From Lepisosteus oculatus (taxonomy: Eukaryota; Chordata; Actinopteri; Semionotiformes; Lepisosteidae), in assembly GCF_040954835.1 (NCBI RefSeq), contig NC_090716.1:5629605-5693604 (forward strand): a stretch of DNA of 64,000 bases, read 5' to 3'. Position numbers and translations under genes: made by a program. How positions within the stretch are numbered: position 1 is the stretch's first letter; every line of letters starts with the position of its first letter. This document shows, piece by piece, positions 1 through 11,291 of the stretch. The notes under the pieces were generated by a model. It searched no databases and had not been told where the DNA came from. It saw only the letters and a program-made list of their open reading frames with translations.

Positions 1-659
1 GATGTCATAACACGAATCATCTCCTGATGCTGTCAGCTTGCTGGAGCACATCAAGGTTGTAATGTCAGTCTCCAGTTTAGTTCCTGTAGTTCTGAAGACC
101 AACTGCAGGTTCCACAAGCTCTATGACGTAGACAGTGTCCAAGAACATTAGATCCTGCCTTTACAAAGAGCAACTCGTGTTAACGTCACTACAGAAATAC
201 TGTATGCATGTCACATTCTGTTTCATGTATCCAAGAACTGCCAATTAATCTCTAGAAGCTAGCACATAGTAGCTTATTCCTTTAAGGAACAACAATAAAA
301 TTTAACAGAGCTTTTAAAAATCTGCTTAATTTTGTACTTGGTTCAATAATTTATTCATTCAGATTCAATTCTATTATAATAGCACTGGTACTGAGCAGAT
401 TCTTTCTTCAAGTGAACAAAGTATTAACAAAGGATGTTTTAAAATCCTGAAGAGGAAGAGGTATCTGTTCATTTCTTTCCCTTGGCTAGCCCCTGTAAAA
501 CACAGATGCATCCCATTTTGGTTGAAACAGGACTGTGTAGGAGCAGAATAGCCTGGAGACAAAGTGCCAGTGGAAATATGAAAACAAGTCCACATAGTCT
601 GCATGTGGCCAAGTGGAATGCCACATGCAGAATGATGACTAGCAGCAGAAGTTAAATAT
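1..659. other. AT-rich flank, no gene seen
   Basis: This stretch has only short open frames without splice context or family motifs. An AATAAA lies near 291 on the plus strand, but nothing upstream of it can be judged because the window begins here. I see no repeat that I can name. Confidence 0.4.
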
Positions 660-1140
660 TTAGACTACCGAAGGGAGACTCTCACTGTGAAAGTGCTGGA
701 ACTGATAAGGCCCCATAAGATGTGCTCGGTGTTGAGCTGGGGGTGTAGCTTTATCTGTCACAGGAGGTTGCTGTGGGCTGCCACCGACAGTCTTGGACAG
801 AAACGGCTGGGGGTCTCTCCTGCCCTGCTAGGCCACAGAGAACCCCCACCACAGCCTGTCATCACTGATCTGACAAGGCCGAAACAAGATCTAGCACCTC
901 CTAATCGGGTGCTATCTTTAGCAGGCTAGTACATGAAAGTGTCCTGTGTACCCAGAAGAGGCAGAGACCATGCAACAGTCATCGATGACAGAGTGTCAGG
1001 AGCAATTTGTACACATCTTCTTGAGCTGGGGTGTGAGCAGCCCCAGCGAGCTTCAGTCTGGCTCTTGAGGGTTCCGAAGGGAGGTTATTTATTCAGCAGA
1101 TGGTCAGAACGACATTCTCAACACTTGATGGACGGGACCT
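660..1140. other. GC-richer island with internal similarity, unclassified
   Basis: This block is clearly richer in G and C than its flanks. It contains two loosely similar halves: CCGAAGGGAG occurs near 668 and again near 1074, and TTGAGCTGGGG-type sequence occurs near 732 and again near 1020. Short open frames on the plus strand cross it but match nothing I recognise and lack splice signals. It may be an old interspersed repeat, part of a non-coding transcript, or a terminal exon of a neighbour. None of these is established. Confidence 0.3.
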
Positions 1141-4100
1141 GAAGTTCTGGATGAAATCTGTTATAGAAAGGAAATGAAGGGAGCAGGTTTACTTTCACAC
1201 ACACATTTTGTTTACACAAATTTTGTTTTGTGAAAGTAAAAAATGTAACAAGAGGTTTTGAAGAGGTTTTCAAAGAGGCTGCAAAACCATGGCCATCTGA
1301 GAATGGAAATGTATTTCTGTTGGTGCTCAAGTTTGCTTTTGGTACATTTACATAATGCACAGGAATTAGGATATTGCACAGAAAATAACCAGAGAAGGTG
1401 GGCTAATTTCAAATGTTCTCAGGGTGTGGCACAGCATGGACCACACAAGTCCACTGAGGTTCAAACCACATAATTGGGAAGGTTATGGAAAGGATGTGAT
1501 CATTGTTCTGTGTTGGTGTGGCACGCAGCTAAAGAGAAGGGTCTGCATCACAGCTGGAGGGGAGTAAGAGTATCATTCCTGTACACTATATTTCTCAGTT
1601 CTCTGTCATCATAAAGACAGAACACGCCTTCAGTAGCCGAGTAGGCGATATTGTCTAAATTCTAAAAATTCCACGTTTTGTTTTTGATTTCCAAAAACTA
1701 TATTAAAATAAAGAAAAAAAAACATGATTTTTTTTAATATTACATTTGTATATGTCTTAAACTTGGAACTTTAAAATCTCAGATGTGTTTTAAGATTAGG
1801 AATTTAAACCAAGCTGAAGTACTTGATCATTCTTCGTGTCCAATGCCACATCAATCTATATCCCTCATTTCACTCGGTTCTGTAATATATTGTGATGCTT
1901 CTTTTGCTGGCGGTTCTGCTGTCATCACTCCAAGGCTGCAGATCACGTATTCAGCAAAATTCACACAGCTGTGCTAATAAAGAGAGGAAATAATAACCAC
2001 GTAACTGGAAAAGGGGGGATGACCTATAAAATAGGGTACAAAGTCACGTCCAGGAGGCATGAAAATATTGATTTTTCTTTTTTTTCAACTCCACAAACAA
2101 ATGGGATTTAAACTCTCTTAAGCAATCGGGTTTACCAAGCTAAACTGTTAGATGGCTCTCCTTTATTAAAAACTAAAAAAATAACAAAAGTGATATTATT
2201 TGAAAACACCACTTTTCATTATCAGGAAACATTATTTTAGCTTTTGGCTTTAAAGGCAGAGCAAAACAGAAGCACTGCGCCATGCTGTAACTTACCCTTC
2301 TGTAAAATGCGATCAAACTGCTTCTCAAAAGGAAATAAATGTAGGTCATGAGGAATTGTGCCCATTCCCAAACGGAGTTTCAGAAGGTGAAAAGATAAAC
2401 TTAAGTTCTAAACTAAAACTTACAACTGCTGTACATTATGGAAATAAAAAAAAACATCAAGGCATTCTGTACCCAAGCACTGTCAAAAAGTCCGCTAATT
2501 CATGTTTATGTGTCAAAAGGTATAGTATCTATTTTTTCATCTCAGACTTATTAATTATTCTCAGGACACCTAAGTACCTTAGCTAGACTATGTTATGATA
2601 GGGAAAAAAATACCACTAGGCTGTATTTTCTTCTTAGATTAACACTCATACTTTTGAAAGTGAGATACTGTAGGTAAGACCATTCAACCATCTATGCACA
2701 TTTGGTTACTAGAAACTTATTGATCCCCAAATTACAGCTAGACGTTTCTTGAAGAGACTAAAATCAGCTTCGAAAACACAGCTTAGGAGCATGCTCCAAA
2801 CATCTGTTACTCTTTCTGATGTACTGCGCCTTGCCATTTTAATTTATTGTGGGTGAAAAATGATGGATGGTCTGCTGTATGTATCTGACAGAAGGCCATG
2901 GTATTAAGTGCCAAATCAGTAATGAAGCACATGCCAAATCTCTGTGCTGGTGATTGCTTTCAGCTAACTGGAAGGAAAAGAGCACAGAGGAAAAGCTACT
3001 TCTTCACTTCCTCCATGCACTCTAACCTCAGCATCTGGAGGACATCAGCGTGCCACAGCGGATCGCTTGGGGCGGAGCTGAAACAAAATGCGGTTTATTT
3101 GTCAAGAATTTCATTAGACATTAAAAATACCCCTGTCTTTAAGTGAATTAGGAAAAGGAAAGATAAATCCAAATATATGCAGGGTCTTAGACTAACAAAA
3201 ATCTTATGGAAAGCGCGATGGAGAAAAGAAAGCCTTACAAATTCTGAAATAATACTTTTGTATGTGCTGTGCTACATCTAGTGGTGGGTAGCGTGCATAA
3301 CAGCATTTCACCTTAAACGGCAGAAGGAGAGAACTTGGGCCAGTAGAACTTCAAGTTTGCAATACAGATACAATTGACAGAAAAGGATTAAAAACAAAGA
3401 GGCTAGGGTAGTACCCCAGATTAATGTTATATACTACAGATAATAATATGAATACTTGAATCATAGCCCAGAGCACATTTCTTCATCCTCAACATAATAA
3501 TGATCACAACAAAAGAAAATGGATTTAATACAGAATTTTATGTACATAACAGGTGTAAAAACATCCTTTATAATGTAAAAGAAAAATGAGGTAAACATCA
3601 GCTCTAAGTCCAAGACCCATTACGTAACATTGATATTGAACACCATCACTGCTCTGGTATCCCATGTAAAGATATATGCACTAACATAAAACCTTTCCAC
3701 ACCTATCGCAGTCCAAAAATTATTTTGTTTTATTAAGTAATACATAAACCTTTTCAGAAACTCCACACTTCCCAGCTCCTCAATTTTTTTGTGCTGTTTT
3801 TTAAATAAAAATGCAGCTTCTAGATGTTCTAGATATTTAGAATCCAAAACCATATGTTTGTATTTATGTACTCAACCATGTGATAATAGAGAGACTAGAA
3901 ATAAATTACTTCCCTGATGGTTTGTTGCTGCACATGAAACTTCTTTCTTGTGGCTTGAGAGGATGAGGAAGCCACTGGGGCATCAGACGGTTTACTAACT
4001 AATGTGTGAAGTGTGTTTCCAATTAAAGAAGGAAACAGTAATTTGGTGTTATAGTAAAGAATCTGTAACAGCCCCCAATTGTTTCCTAGCTTCATTGTTA

Positions 4101-5328
4101 ATGAGCAGATGTGGAGGAATAGCGGTAGATCAAACTAGGAGCTGTGACAGAATTCAATACTGACTGTGCTTGGAGTGCAGGAGAAGATGCTTGGAGTGTA
4201 ACTGCTGGTGGGGGAGGGGTATGTCTGCATCTCAGCTGTTTAATACACACATAGAAGGAAACAAATTGACTGTAATATTTGTTTAACTGCGCTAACACCA
4301 CAGTTCAGGAGCACCCAGCGTGCTGTGGGCTCTGTTTTAAAAGAAAACGGTAGCTCAATACACTGTTGGAAACCAACCAACCAATGGAGGTGGGAATTGC
4401 AAAGCATACGGTCAGGGAGGCTGCTGTTTCTTACACACCCTTACAAAAAACGCTGCACTTAAACTCTATGGGAACATCTAATGAGATTTTTTTTATATTT
4501 TAATGAAAAAACAGGAAATACCAGAATCGTTTAAAAGTTTCTTAGGACAATCTAAATCACAGAGCTTTTCATTATTTATTACTAAAAATCCAGTTCCAGA
4601 CCCTAGGAGATAAATACTTACATATTATATAATGCAGCATAAAAGTGTTTCTACTTAGAGAGCAGCATCAGATTCTATTTAACATTATTGAATACAATAT
4701 GCATTTTGTACTCCTGAGGCTGACCTTAATTCCAGTAAAGAAGGTAAAATTGAAAAATGCCTATTTTCATCAGGCTCAGAATGTGTTCTAGTTTTCATTA
4801 AACATTATAAGCATAGTTACTGTAGTAATTTAACCGAAACCAACCTTGCTAAGGCAATAAGACAAACGACTAAATAAAAAATTGTAAAAGCTGTAAAAAT
4901 ACATTTGATTCCATTAGTCAAACTGTTAACTTTACAATAAAATAAGTAATATAAAGGACCAAACTGTAAACACCTCAAAATACACACATTCCACTTCTCT
5001 ATTAATACAGAAGCCTTATATATGACCACAATATATTTCCTACACTGTAGAGGTTGAAGATTATATATAAAGCTATACAAATGAGCTTAGTAAGGTGTCC
5101 CATCATAATAGACAACAAGATCAAAACTTCAGATTAACCAAAAAATTCAAACTGTCTGCCAGTTCCAGCTTCTATGAAGATAGTCCAGTGTATGTTATTA
5201 AAAAAAAAACATTCCACAGGTTGTTAATTCCTGAGAGTTACCATTTCACAATATGACAACAAATTCCTAAATAGTTCCTTTGATCATATTTGTCTCTGTT
5301 CTCTCCTAGCTGTCAGTATTCATGGTTC
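1141..5328. other. Non-coding DNA beyond the BAX-like gene
   Basis: The region is AT-rich with no open frame showing family similarity. It lies 3' of the minus-strand BAX-like gene, so its right part may be 3' UTR. A minus-strand AATAAA lies at 4575-4580, about 0.8 kb past the stop codon, and is a possible distal polyadenylation signal. A partial CTCF-like core lies on the minus strand near 3272-3284, but its last two consensus bases differ. Confidence 0.4.
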
Positions 5329-5334
5329 TTTAAT
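5329..5334 (-). terminator. Candidate ATTAAA polyadenylation signal of the BAX-like gene
   Basis: On the minus strand this reads ATTAAA, the commonest variant polyadenylation hexamer, about 50 nt after the stop codon. A canonical AATAAA on the same strand appears only at 4575-4580. Which one is used cannot be told from sequence. Confidence 0.3.
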
Positions 5335-5379
5335 TACATGAAATATAACCTTTTTCCACTCAGGTCTCTTTTCTAAAAA

Positions 5380-5484
5380 TCAGCTGGACATCTTCCAGTA
5401 TGCCAAGACACCTGTGAGAACTGCAGCAGCAAATATAGCCACATTCTGCCACCTCAGATTCTGGGAATAATTCCGGACACCCTC
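5380..5484 (-). CDS. bax: BAX-like exon 6 (C-terminal anchor and stop)
   Basis: Begins EGVRNYSQNLRWQNVAIF after an ATTCCAG acceptor and ends AYWKMSS followed by TGA. The hydrophobic segment aligns without gaps to the human BAX helix 9 (WQTVTIFVAGVLTASL). The position of human Ser184 is Val195 here. Confidence 0.92.
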   Translation of the reverse strand, partial: EGVRNYSQNLRWQNVAIFAAAVLTGVLAYWKMSS

Positions 5485-8400
5485 CTGGAATAAAAGATGA
5501 TTCAGTAAAAATAATTACAATGGATTATTGGCTGTGGAACAGGAACACTACAAATGTAATGAAAAACTCTGTAGGTGAAATCGTAACATTAATTAAACAT
5601 AAAACATCCTACAGTGAGTTTCATTAGTCCATCATATGTTCAAAAATAAATAAATAATAATAATGTTTACTTTTACTCATTAATATATAAATATAGACTA
5701 CACAATTTGTAACATTAACCTGTGGGGCTTCTACCATATGTTTTAGTAAGACTCCTTTGCAGGCATTTCAATTTTAATTGTAACTGACCACAGTGTACTT
5801 CATACCCAAGACACTTTGAAGTTGGCAAAAGATTCCTTCCTTTTAATAATCACGTCTGCATTGTAAACCAATAGCATCCCCACAGTCTTAATGAGCTTCC
5901 GGACATTCTGCCATCCATATGGGCAAATAGTCTCTGTGTTGGTGTCCATGTGGGTGGGCATATAAGGAAATGCACCAATTTCTTACTTACCCATCCTCCA
6001 TGCTCTCTGATCCAGCGTGAGACGTGTTCTCCAATGAAATTTAATACCCAGCCAATGATCGTTTGAATAATCTCATTGCGGTCTCTTGTGATTGCCTTTT
6101 GAGATTGGGGGAAGAATGAAAGAATTATGGCTCATGAAGCCAGGGTATTATTATGTGATTAATTCTGAGTCAACTTCACTAATATTTGCTCAAGTTCCAC
6201 AACTCAACAACTCAAGTTCCACAACTGTACACAATGTTTCCTTTCCTTTATGACACTTGGATAAGGACTTTAAACATCCTCAAGCCTTTACACATACATG
6301 CAAGTTTACACATGCCAAACTTGAGCAATTCCAATAATTTATTTTCCCCTTATTCTTAGCTAGAAAATAGCTTAGTTCTCTGCATTATCCAAGATTCATT
6401 CCAAACCTGAACTGCAGTGCCTGAAAGAATACATACAGTATGTAATGTATTTAGGTGTGATGATTTTTTTTCTTTTCTACTGCAGATAAAAATGCCCATT
6501 GAAGTCATTACCTTGATTATAAGTTTGTAAGCCAAGTGAAAAAGAGCCACCACTCGTCCCCAGTTAATACCGTCTTCAAAAATCTTCCTTGCCACAGTGA
6601 AAAACAAACTCTCTGCCGAGTCAAACTCGACCCTGCTGAGAAGACTGTTAGACAGACAATATTACAGAGCACATCAGAAAAAGTCTTGATACATTTTCTT
6701 CAAAGCAAAAACATTCCATTGACTAATGGAAATACTAACTAATAAGGTTCCAGTAACCATATCAGACAGTCTGACTAGTTTAATCTGTATGAAAATGACG
6801 GACAAATAATACAAGAAGTGTAAATAAAGATTTTTATATGTCAAAACTAAAGGAAAGTTTTACAGTTAATGTTTAATTGTTCTGGCATCTCTGTGTCACT
6901 GACACGAATGATTAGAACGTTTTTATGAGTGATAATTGTCTCCTTTTACAGTCTGAATTGTGTAATTATCAAGTTATCACTTCAGAGCTTAGAAGTAAAC
7001 TATTATATTATTATATGAAGTTAGAAGAGGTGCACAGAAACAGATATTACAATAGAGCCTTGATATCTAAGAATTTGACATTCGTGATTCAGTCTGGCTG
7101 ACAGGGTCTTGTATGGAAGAAGGGCGGAATGGGCCGTAACCAATTTGAAGGTTGTTAACCGCAATTTGCAAATTAGTGGTGCAACAGACTAGGATCAGGA
7201 GACAAATCCAGTTAGTGAGTGGGTACCAAATGCCCACTACCCAGCATTCGCTTCTCAACATGTTTTAGCTGTAACAAACGCTCCCGGCTCTGTGTTCGTG
7301 GAATGGGAAATGACAGGATGGAGACCTTTTTATTGTCCTTTTCATTACAGTGGGGAATGCTAAATACTGAGGCAAAGTGAGAGAGAAAGTGCAGGCATCC
7401 TCTGGATAAAGAGGAGGGATTCATGTCAATTATCTTAACTGATGACTGTTAAAATAAATGTAAGATAATGTACGTTTGTTTCTTTTACTTGCTTAATGTT
7501 ATTTTAATTTACTTATAGCCAATGCATTAGTACTTTTATTATCATATAAGGGAGGGTTATGTACAGTGCATTTTTTACCATATATTACATACTGTATACT
7601 GTAATACATTATGCTTTGGCATAGGGGTACACACTGTTATATGCAAATTTGTAATATTTGCAACAATTTTGGCTATTCATGATAGTTCTCTGCATCAAAC
7701 CCTTAGTGAATGTTGAGGCCCTACTGTACTCCAATAAGCAAAAGGTGATTTTTAAATATAATTCTAAATTATATTATATTACAAGCTCTTATAAGGAATT
7801 AGTGTTACTCTTCAGCTAATTTGAAAGCAACAGTTTAAAATAATCCAGACACCCGAGCATTAGGGAAACACCACAAAAATAAAATGCAGACTTCTGAAGA
7901 AACTCACCTTTCCAGTTCAGCATTTCTATTCAGCTCATCAGCTATTTCAATTAAATTTCTTACAATGTCTTTCACTTGACTGTCCTGTCCTTCATTTGGT
8001 CTCCCTCCTAAATCCTCCGGAGCAATGACAAATTCTTGGTTATCCACACGAGCTGCCTCTACAACATATCTAAAAATGAAACAACAAACAAGACCAGTTA
8101 ATCCAGATTCCCTTTATAATGGCAAAATGCAGTATCTCATGCATACTTCTCATCCATCACAATAGACATCAAAGTGATATGATACAATTGGATGAATTAT
8201 GTTTTGAAACAACAGGGCATACGGTAGCTATGCTAGTATAGAGCATGTTGCATAGCTTTTCTTGCAGTTTCATTGTCCATATTTTATGTGCCAGGTATTT
8301 TCTGGGCTACAGATAATGCCAATCTAAGTTTCCACTTGTTACTGGTTATTTACACATTAACAATTATCTGCATTCAAATCATTAAATTGTAATCCAGTCC

Positions 8401-9255
8401 TGTGAAGTTGTTTATACAGTTCATCTCTTACTGATAATATATATAGCAACACTACTTACCCTCGAAAAACAACAGCTCCTTGTTCAATGATTACATCATC
8501 AACAGTATCTGAAACAATAACAAGACTCACCTTGTAGAACATTTTAGACACAAGTTTTGTGTATGCAATTTTGTTTATTGAGATTCAGACTGCACTTTAC
8601 ACTGTTTTTCATAATTGTTGTACCAAGGCGAAAGCTTTTTGTTTTTCATAATTGCTGTACCTGGAACTCGTGGTGTTTTTCATAATTGCTGTACCTAAGC
8701 CTGACCTACACTCTCAGAATTGTTGTAACTAGCCCTACCCGCCATATTTGCATGGATTAAAGTAGGTGTGTCTGTCAGAATGTAGTAATTAGTAAATTAA
8801 AAGTACCACGTTTATGTCAGTTAATAATTAAGGTGGAGTCACGTGTAAGAAGGTTTCAAGCAAAAAAGGTTTTGATGACTGAACATATAAGTTATGTCAA
8901 GGTATTTTTTAAAACAATATGTTCTTGGGTTACCAGTCAGGTAAACAGCTGATTTTAGCTCAAATACTATAACTAATGTAGTTGTGTTACTTGAATATCC
9001 ATTTAACAGTCACACTGATAAACATAAATAAAATATCAAACTCAAATATTTCGAAATGTAGTGGTGTGAAGTGCTTTTGGGAGAACTGTAATAGTTATGC
9101 CACAATTTATAGCAGCTCTGCTCAATATTTGCTACACAACAATCCATTTGCAAAATCCAAATGACATTTCTAAATACGTTTTTTTTACCTTCACCACCAA
9201 CTGCTCCGTTTTCATCTATCTCGTTACCCTGGTTGCTTCCGGTAGAATCTGCCAT
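5380..9255 (-). CDS. bax: BAX-like pro-apoptotic BCL2-family protein (six exons, complete)
   Basis: The six exons join in frame to 203 residues (human BAX has 192). BAX-type proteins insert into the outer mitochondrial membrane, oligomerise and release cytochrome c. The sequence shows a helix-1 segment (VIIEQGAVVFRGYV, about 28-41), a BH3 region (NLIEIADELNRN, about 77-88), BH1 (NWGRVVALF, 117-125), BH2 (WIREHGGWEGVRNY, 162-175) and a hydrophobic tail (about 184-199). The six-exon layout matches mammalian BAX. BH1, BH2 and tail favour BAX over BAK, though GINWGRVVAL occurs in BAK too. The BH3 has alanine where the family usually has glycine before the aspartate, there is no cysteine anywhere, and valine occupies the position of human Ser184. 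It could be a second BAX paralogue and not the strict orthologue. All introns are GT-AG. Confidence 0.9.
5991..6095 (-). CDS. bax: BAX-like exon 5 (helices 6-8, BH2)
   Basis: 35 codons in phase 0 between a CAAAAG acceptor and a GTAAGT donor. It encodes IIQTIIGWVLNFIGEHVSRW then IREHGGW, close to the human segment LDFLRERLLGWIQDQGGW. Confidence 0.93.
6512..6635 (-). CDS. bax: BAX-like exon 4 (BH1), tandem CAGCAG acceptor
   Basis: Encodes VEFDSAESLFFTVARKIF, then EDGINWGRVVALFHLAYKL, the BH1 core and helix 5. The acceptor is a tandem CAGCAG, so the exon can start at 6635 or at 6632 and include or omit one residue (Ser) with no frame change. The donor is GTAATG. Confidence 0.92.
7050..7726. mobile_element. 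Tc1/mariner-pogo-like non-autonomous DNA transposon
   Basis: A 677-bp element in intron 3 of the BAX-like gene, flanked on both sides by TA. The left end begins CAATAGAGCCTTGATAT and the right end, read on the other strand, begins CAGTAGGGCCTCAACAT. These terminal inverted repeats differ in the first 19 positions only by transitions. The TA duplication and the CAGTAGGGCC-type end suggest a Tigger/pogo-like element of the Tc1/mariner group. No transposase frame is present, so it is a deletion derivative or MITE. The family name is inferred. Confidence 0.6.
7908..8069 (-). CDS. bax: BAX-like exon 3 (loop and BH3)
   Basis: 162 nt with a TTTTTAG acceptor and a GTGAG donor. It encodes the rest of helix 1, a variable loop (FVIAPEDLGGRPNEGQ) and the BH3 helix (DIVRNLIEIADELNRNAELE). 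The human counterpart reads LKRIGDELDSN, so the glycine preceding the invariant Asp is alanine here. Confidence 0.9.
8460..8508 (-). CDS. bax: BAX-like exon 2 (helix 1)
   Basis: A 49-nt exon between a TTTCAG acceptor and a GTAAGT donor. It encodes DTVDDVIIEQGAVVFRG with split codons at both ends. It aligns with the helix-1 region of human BAX (EQIMKTGALLLQGF). Confidence 0.87.
8603..8730 (+). repeat. Minisatellite of about 36-bp period
   Basis: Four degenerate copies of a unit built on TTTTTCATAATTGCTGTACC occur at about 8603, 8641, 8674 and 8713, the last one truncated. It lies in intron 1 of the BAX-like gene. No function is evident. Confidence 0.7.
9189..9255 (-). CDS. bax: BAX-like exon 1 (start codon)
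   Basis: Encodes MADSTGSNQGNEIDENGAVG and two further codons, ending in phase 1 at a GTAAAA donor. The acidic, low-complexity N-terminus is typical of the poorly conserved region before helix 1 of BAX proteins. The start is the first ATG of the open frame that splices to exon 2. Confidence 0.82.
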
Positions 9256-10749
9256 CGACTGCCTTTGTGAAAAAGGTAATAAATTAATAAACCCCGCAAC
9301 CTTTAAGGTTGAATAAAAATGTTATTCCTGGATTGGACTTCCGAATGAGACGCCTTAAGACAGTTTGTATGTTTCAGCTGTGTACGAAGGGCATCGTGTT
9401 AAAAAGTTTTTAACTGTTTTATGTTCAAAGTTATTAAAATAATGTCTAAGTGCTAGCCGAACGATAAAATGTTGATGAAAGAGTAATTTAAAAGGAAAAG
9501 CAGAATAAATCTCAATGAAAGTGAAACAAAGCCTTCTCCAGATCGCTGATGGCACAGTAAAAACAGGTTACGGAAATGCGTCCCGCAAGTATTGCAGGAA
9601 ACGTGTCTTGGTATGCGTTTCACAATCAGGTATTCCCTTGAAATATAAAGTCATAAGTTTCAAAGTTCATAGATCCACTGATGCTAACCTGACTGGATAT
9701 ATGTTTGTGTTTGGTAGTGAACACAATCTAGCAGTTGGAGTCTACAGTAAACATCCTAAAACAATAGACTTTTCAGGATGTTTTTACGCATTCTATTACT
9801 TAGTAACAATCCTGGAAAACAATGTTGTGAAAGCAGTACTTTTCTGTTTAAATTAAAAAATAGCGAGTGTTTGATTTCATACAAAATTGGCATTTTTGTG
9901 TTCTTGTCTGCAAATGTTACTGAACGTGTTAATGCAAATGGATGCATATACATGTGATTGTTTTAAAATATTCGGAATGTATATCCATGGCATACGAAGA
10001 TAATTGCTTAATCAGAAAAGCACTTAGATGTCGAATTAATATAATCTTGGAAAAAGGCAATTCGGTTTGAATGGTGGTTAATTAAATCAGTGCTTCAATA
10101 CATTTTCAAAATCCTTTATTACTGCAAAACAGTAGATGGCGCCGAAATACCAATTGTGCTTTCTTTTTTAAAATTATTAGTCTTTGAACACTTTTAATAG
10201 AATAAAGAACAATATTTCTTGAGAAGTATTTAATACACAGATCAGGTCTCTAAAATAGCTTTAGGTAAACCTGAACATCTTAGATAATCCTAACAAAAAG
10301 GACGTTTTTTTCCTGCTTTGTCGGTTGTCATACCGATTCCAATTTGGTTCTACGATACTGTTAAAAGCGCACAGATAAGGTACAGCATTTTCAGCAGATC
10401 CATTTGTATTTTTAGCGTTGTTATACTATTTTATGTTTTATTTAAATAGCGTAGACGCATTCTACAGCCTTTTATTAGGCACTGAAAACGTCTCTGAACT
10501 GTACTTATAAACGTGTATAATTTAGTGATTTTCCACACAGATGGAAAACAACACAAGAACACAGAAGGACTCATTTCATTTGATTATAACTGTCATTTAC
10601 TTTTATTTTTTTAATTATTTAACAAGTCATTTTACGTGACCTGTACACTCAACATAAAACGTTATAAATTGGAAAATATCTGTTGTGGGTTATCTCTAGT
10701 GTAATTTTATACTATATATTTATACAATCCCATTATTTGATTATTAAAA
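9256..10749. other. 5' flank of the BAX-like gene
   Basis: This is the presumed promoter side of the minus-strand BAX-like gene. There is no marked CpG enrichment and no clear TATA element at the expected position. A 113-codon open frame on the plus strand (9515-9856) has no recognisable similarity and is probably chance. The CTCF-like site at 10129 is listed separately. Confidence 0.4.
10129..10143 (+). promoter_or_regulatory. Candidate CTCF binding site
   Basis: The 15 bases ACAGTAGATGGCGCC match the CTCF core CCRSYAGRKGGCGSY at every position except the first. The site is about 0.9 kb upstream of the BAX-like start codon, in the interval between two divergently transcribed genes. Occupancy is unknown. 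Confidence 0.45.
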
Positions 10750-11234
10750 TCCACATATATATATATAACAAAAGGTGGTAATGATTGTAATTTAAAATAG
10801 CTGGGTTTGACTGGCTTGTCTGATGTTTTCCCGTTATAATGACATCAAAGAATTAGATGCTTTGCGAATGTTTGAGTATTTAAGTACACTAAGGGTTGGC
10901 TCAACCCACTTTGGGTTGAACAAGAAGCCTTGAGCCCCCCAAAATAAACAAGTAACCCCCAAAGCAATCCATACAGAAAGAGAATGAAGGGATGTACAGG
11001 CACTGTATGGAAATGCAGATGTTGCGATAAAAAGGGAAGCAGACATGAAAAGCTGTAGGATGCCTGCTGATTAAGTACAGAGATAGGACGCCGGACAGAC
11101 CAGGGCGTTGAGGAATTGGCATCAAGAGCAGCGTGGCTGAACAAGGTTGAGCAAGGAATCTGGGGCCACTCAAACCCCAAAAGAAAAAAGTGAAGAACCA
11201 AAACAACCAATGCAGAAACTTGGAGATATGGACC

Positions 11235-11291
<57 letters not shown>

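Larger units (their letters stand above)
5485..7049. other. BAX-like introns 5, 4 and proximal part of 3
   Basis: Apart from exons 4 and 5, this stretch is AT-rich intronic DNA. I see no further coding segment or recognisable repeat here. Confidence 0.4.

Noticed and set aside
3272..3284. CTCF-like core on the minus strand
   Set aside because: The essential GGC end of the motif is not matched, so it is only a partial hit.
9515..9856. 113-codon open frame upstream of the BAX-like gene
   Set aside because: No recognisable domain or codon pattern, and it lies in the presumed promoter region of the other strand.
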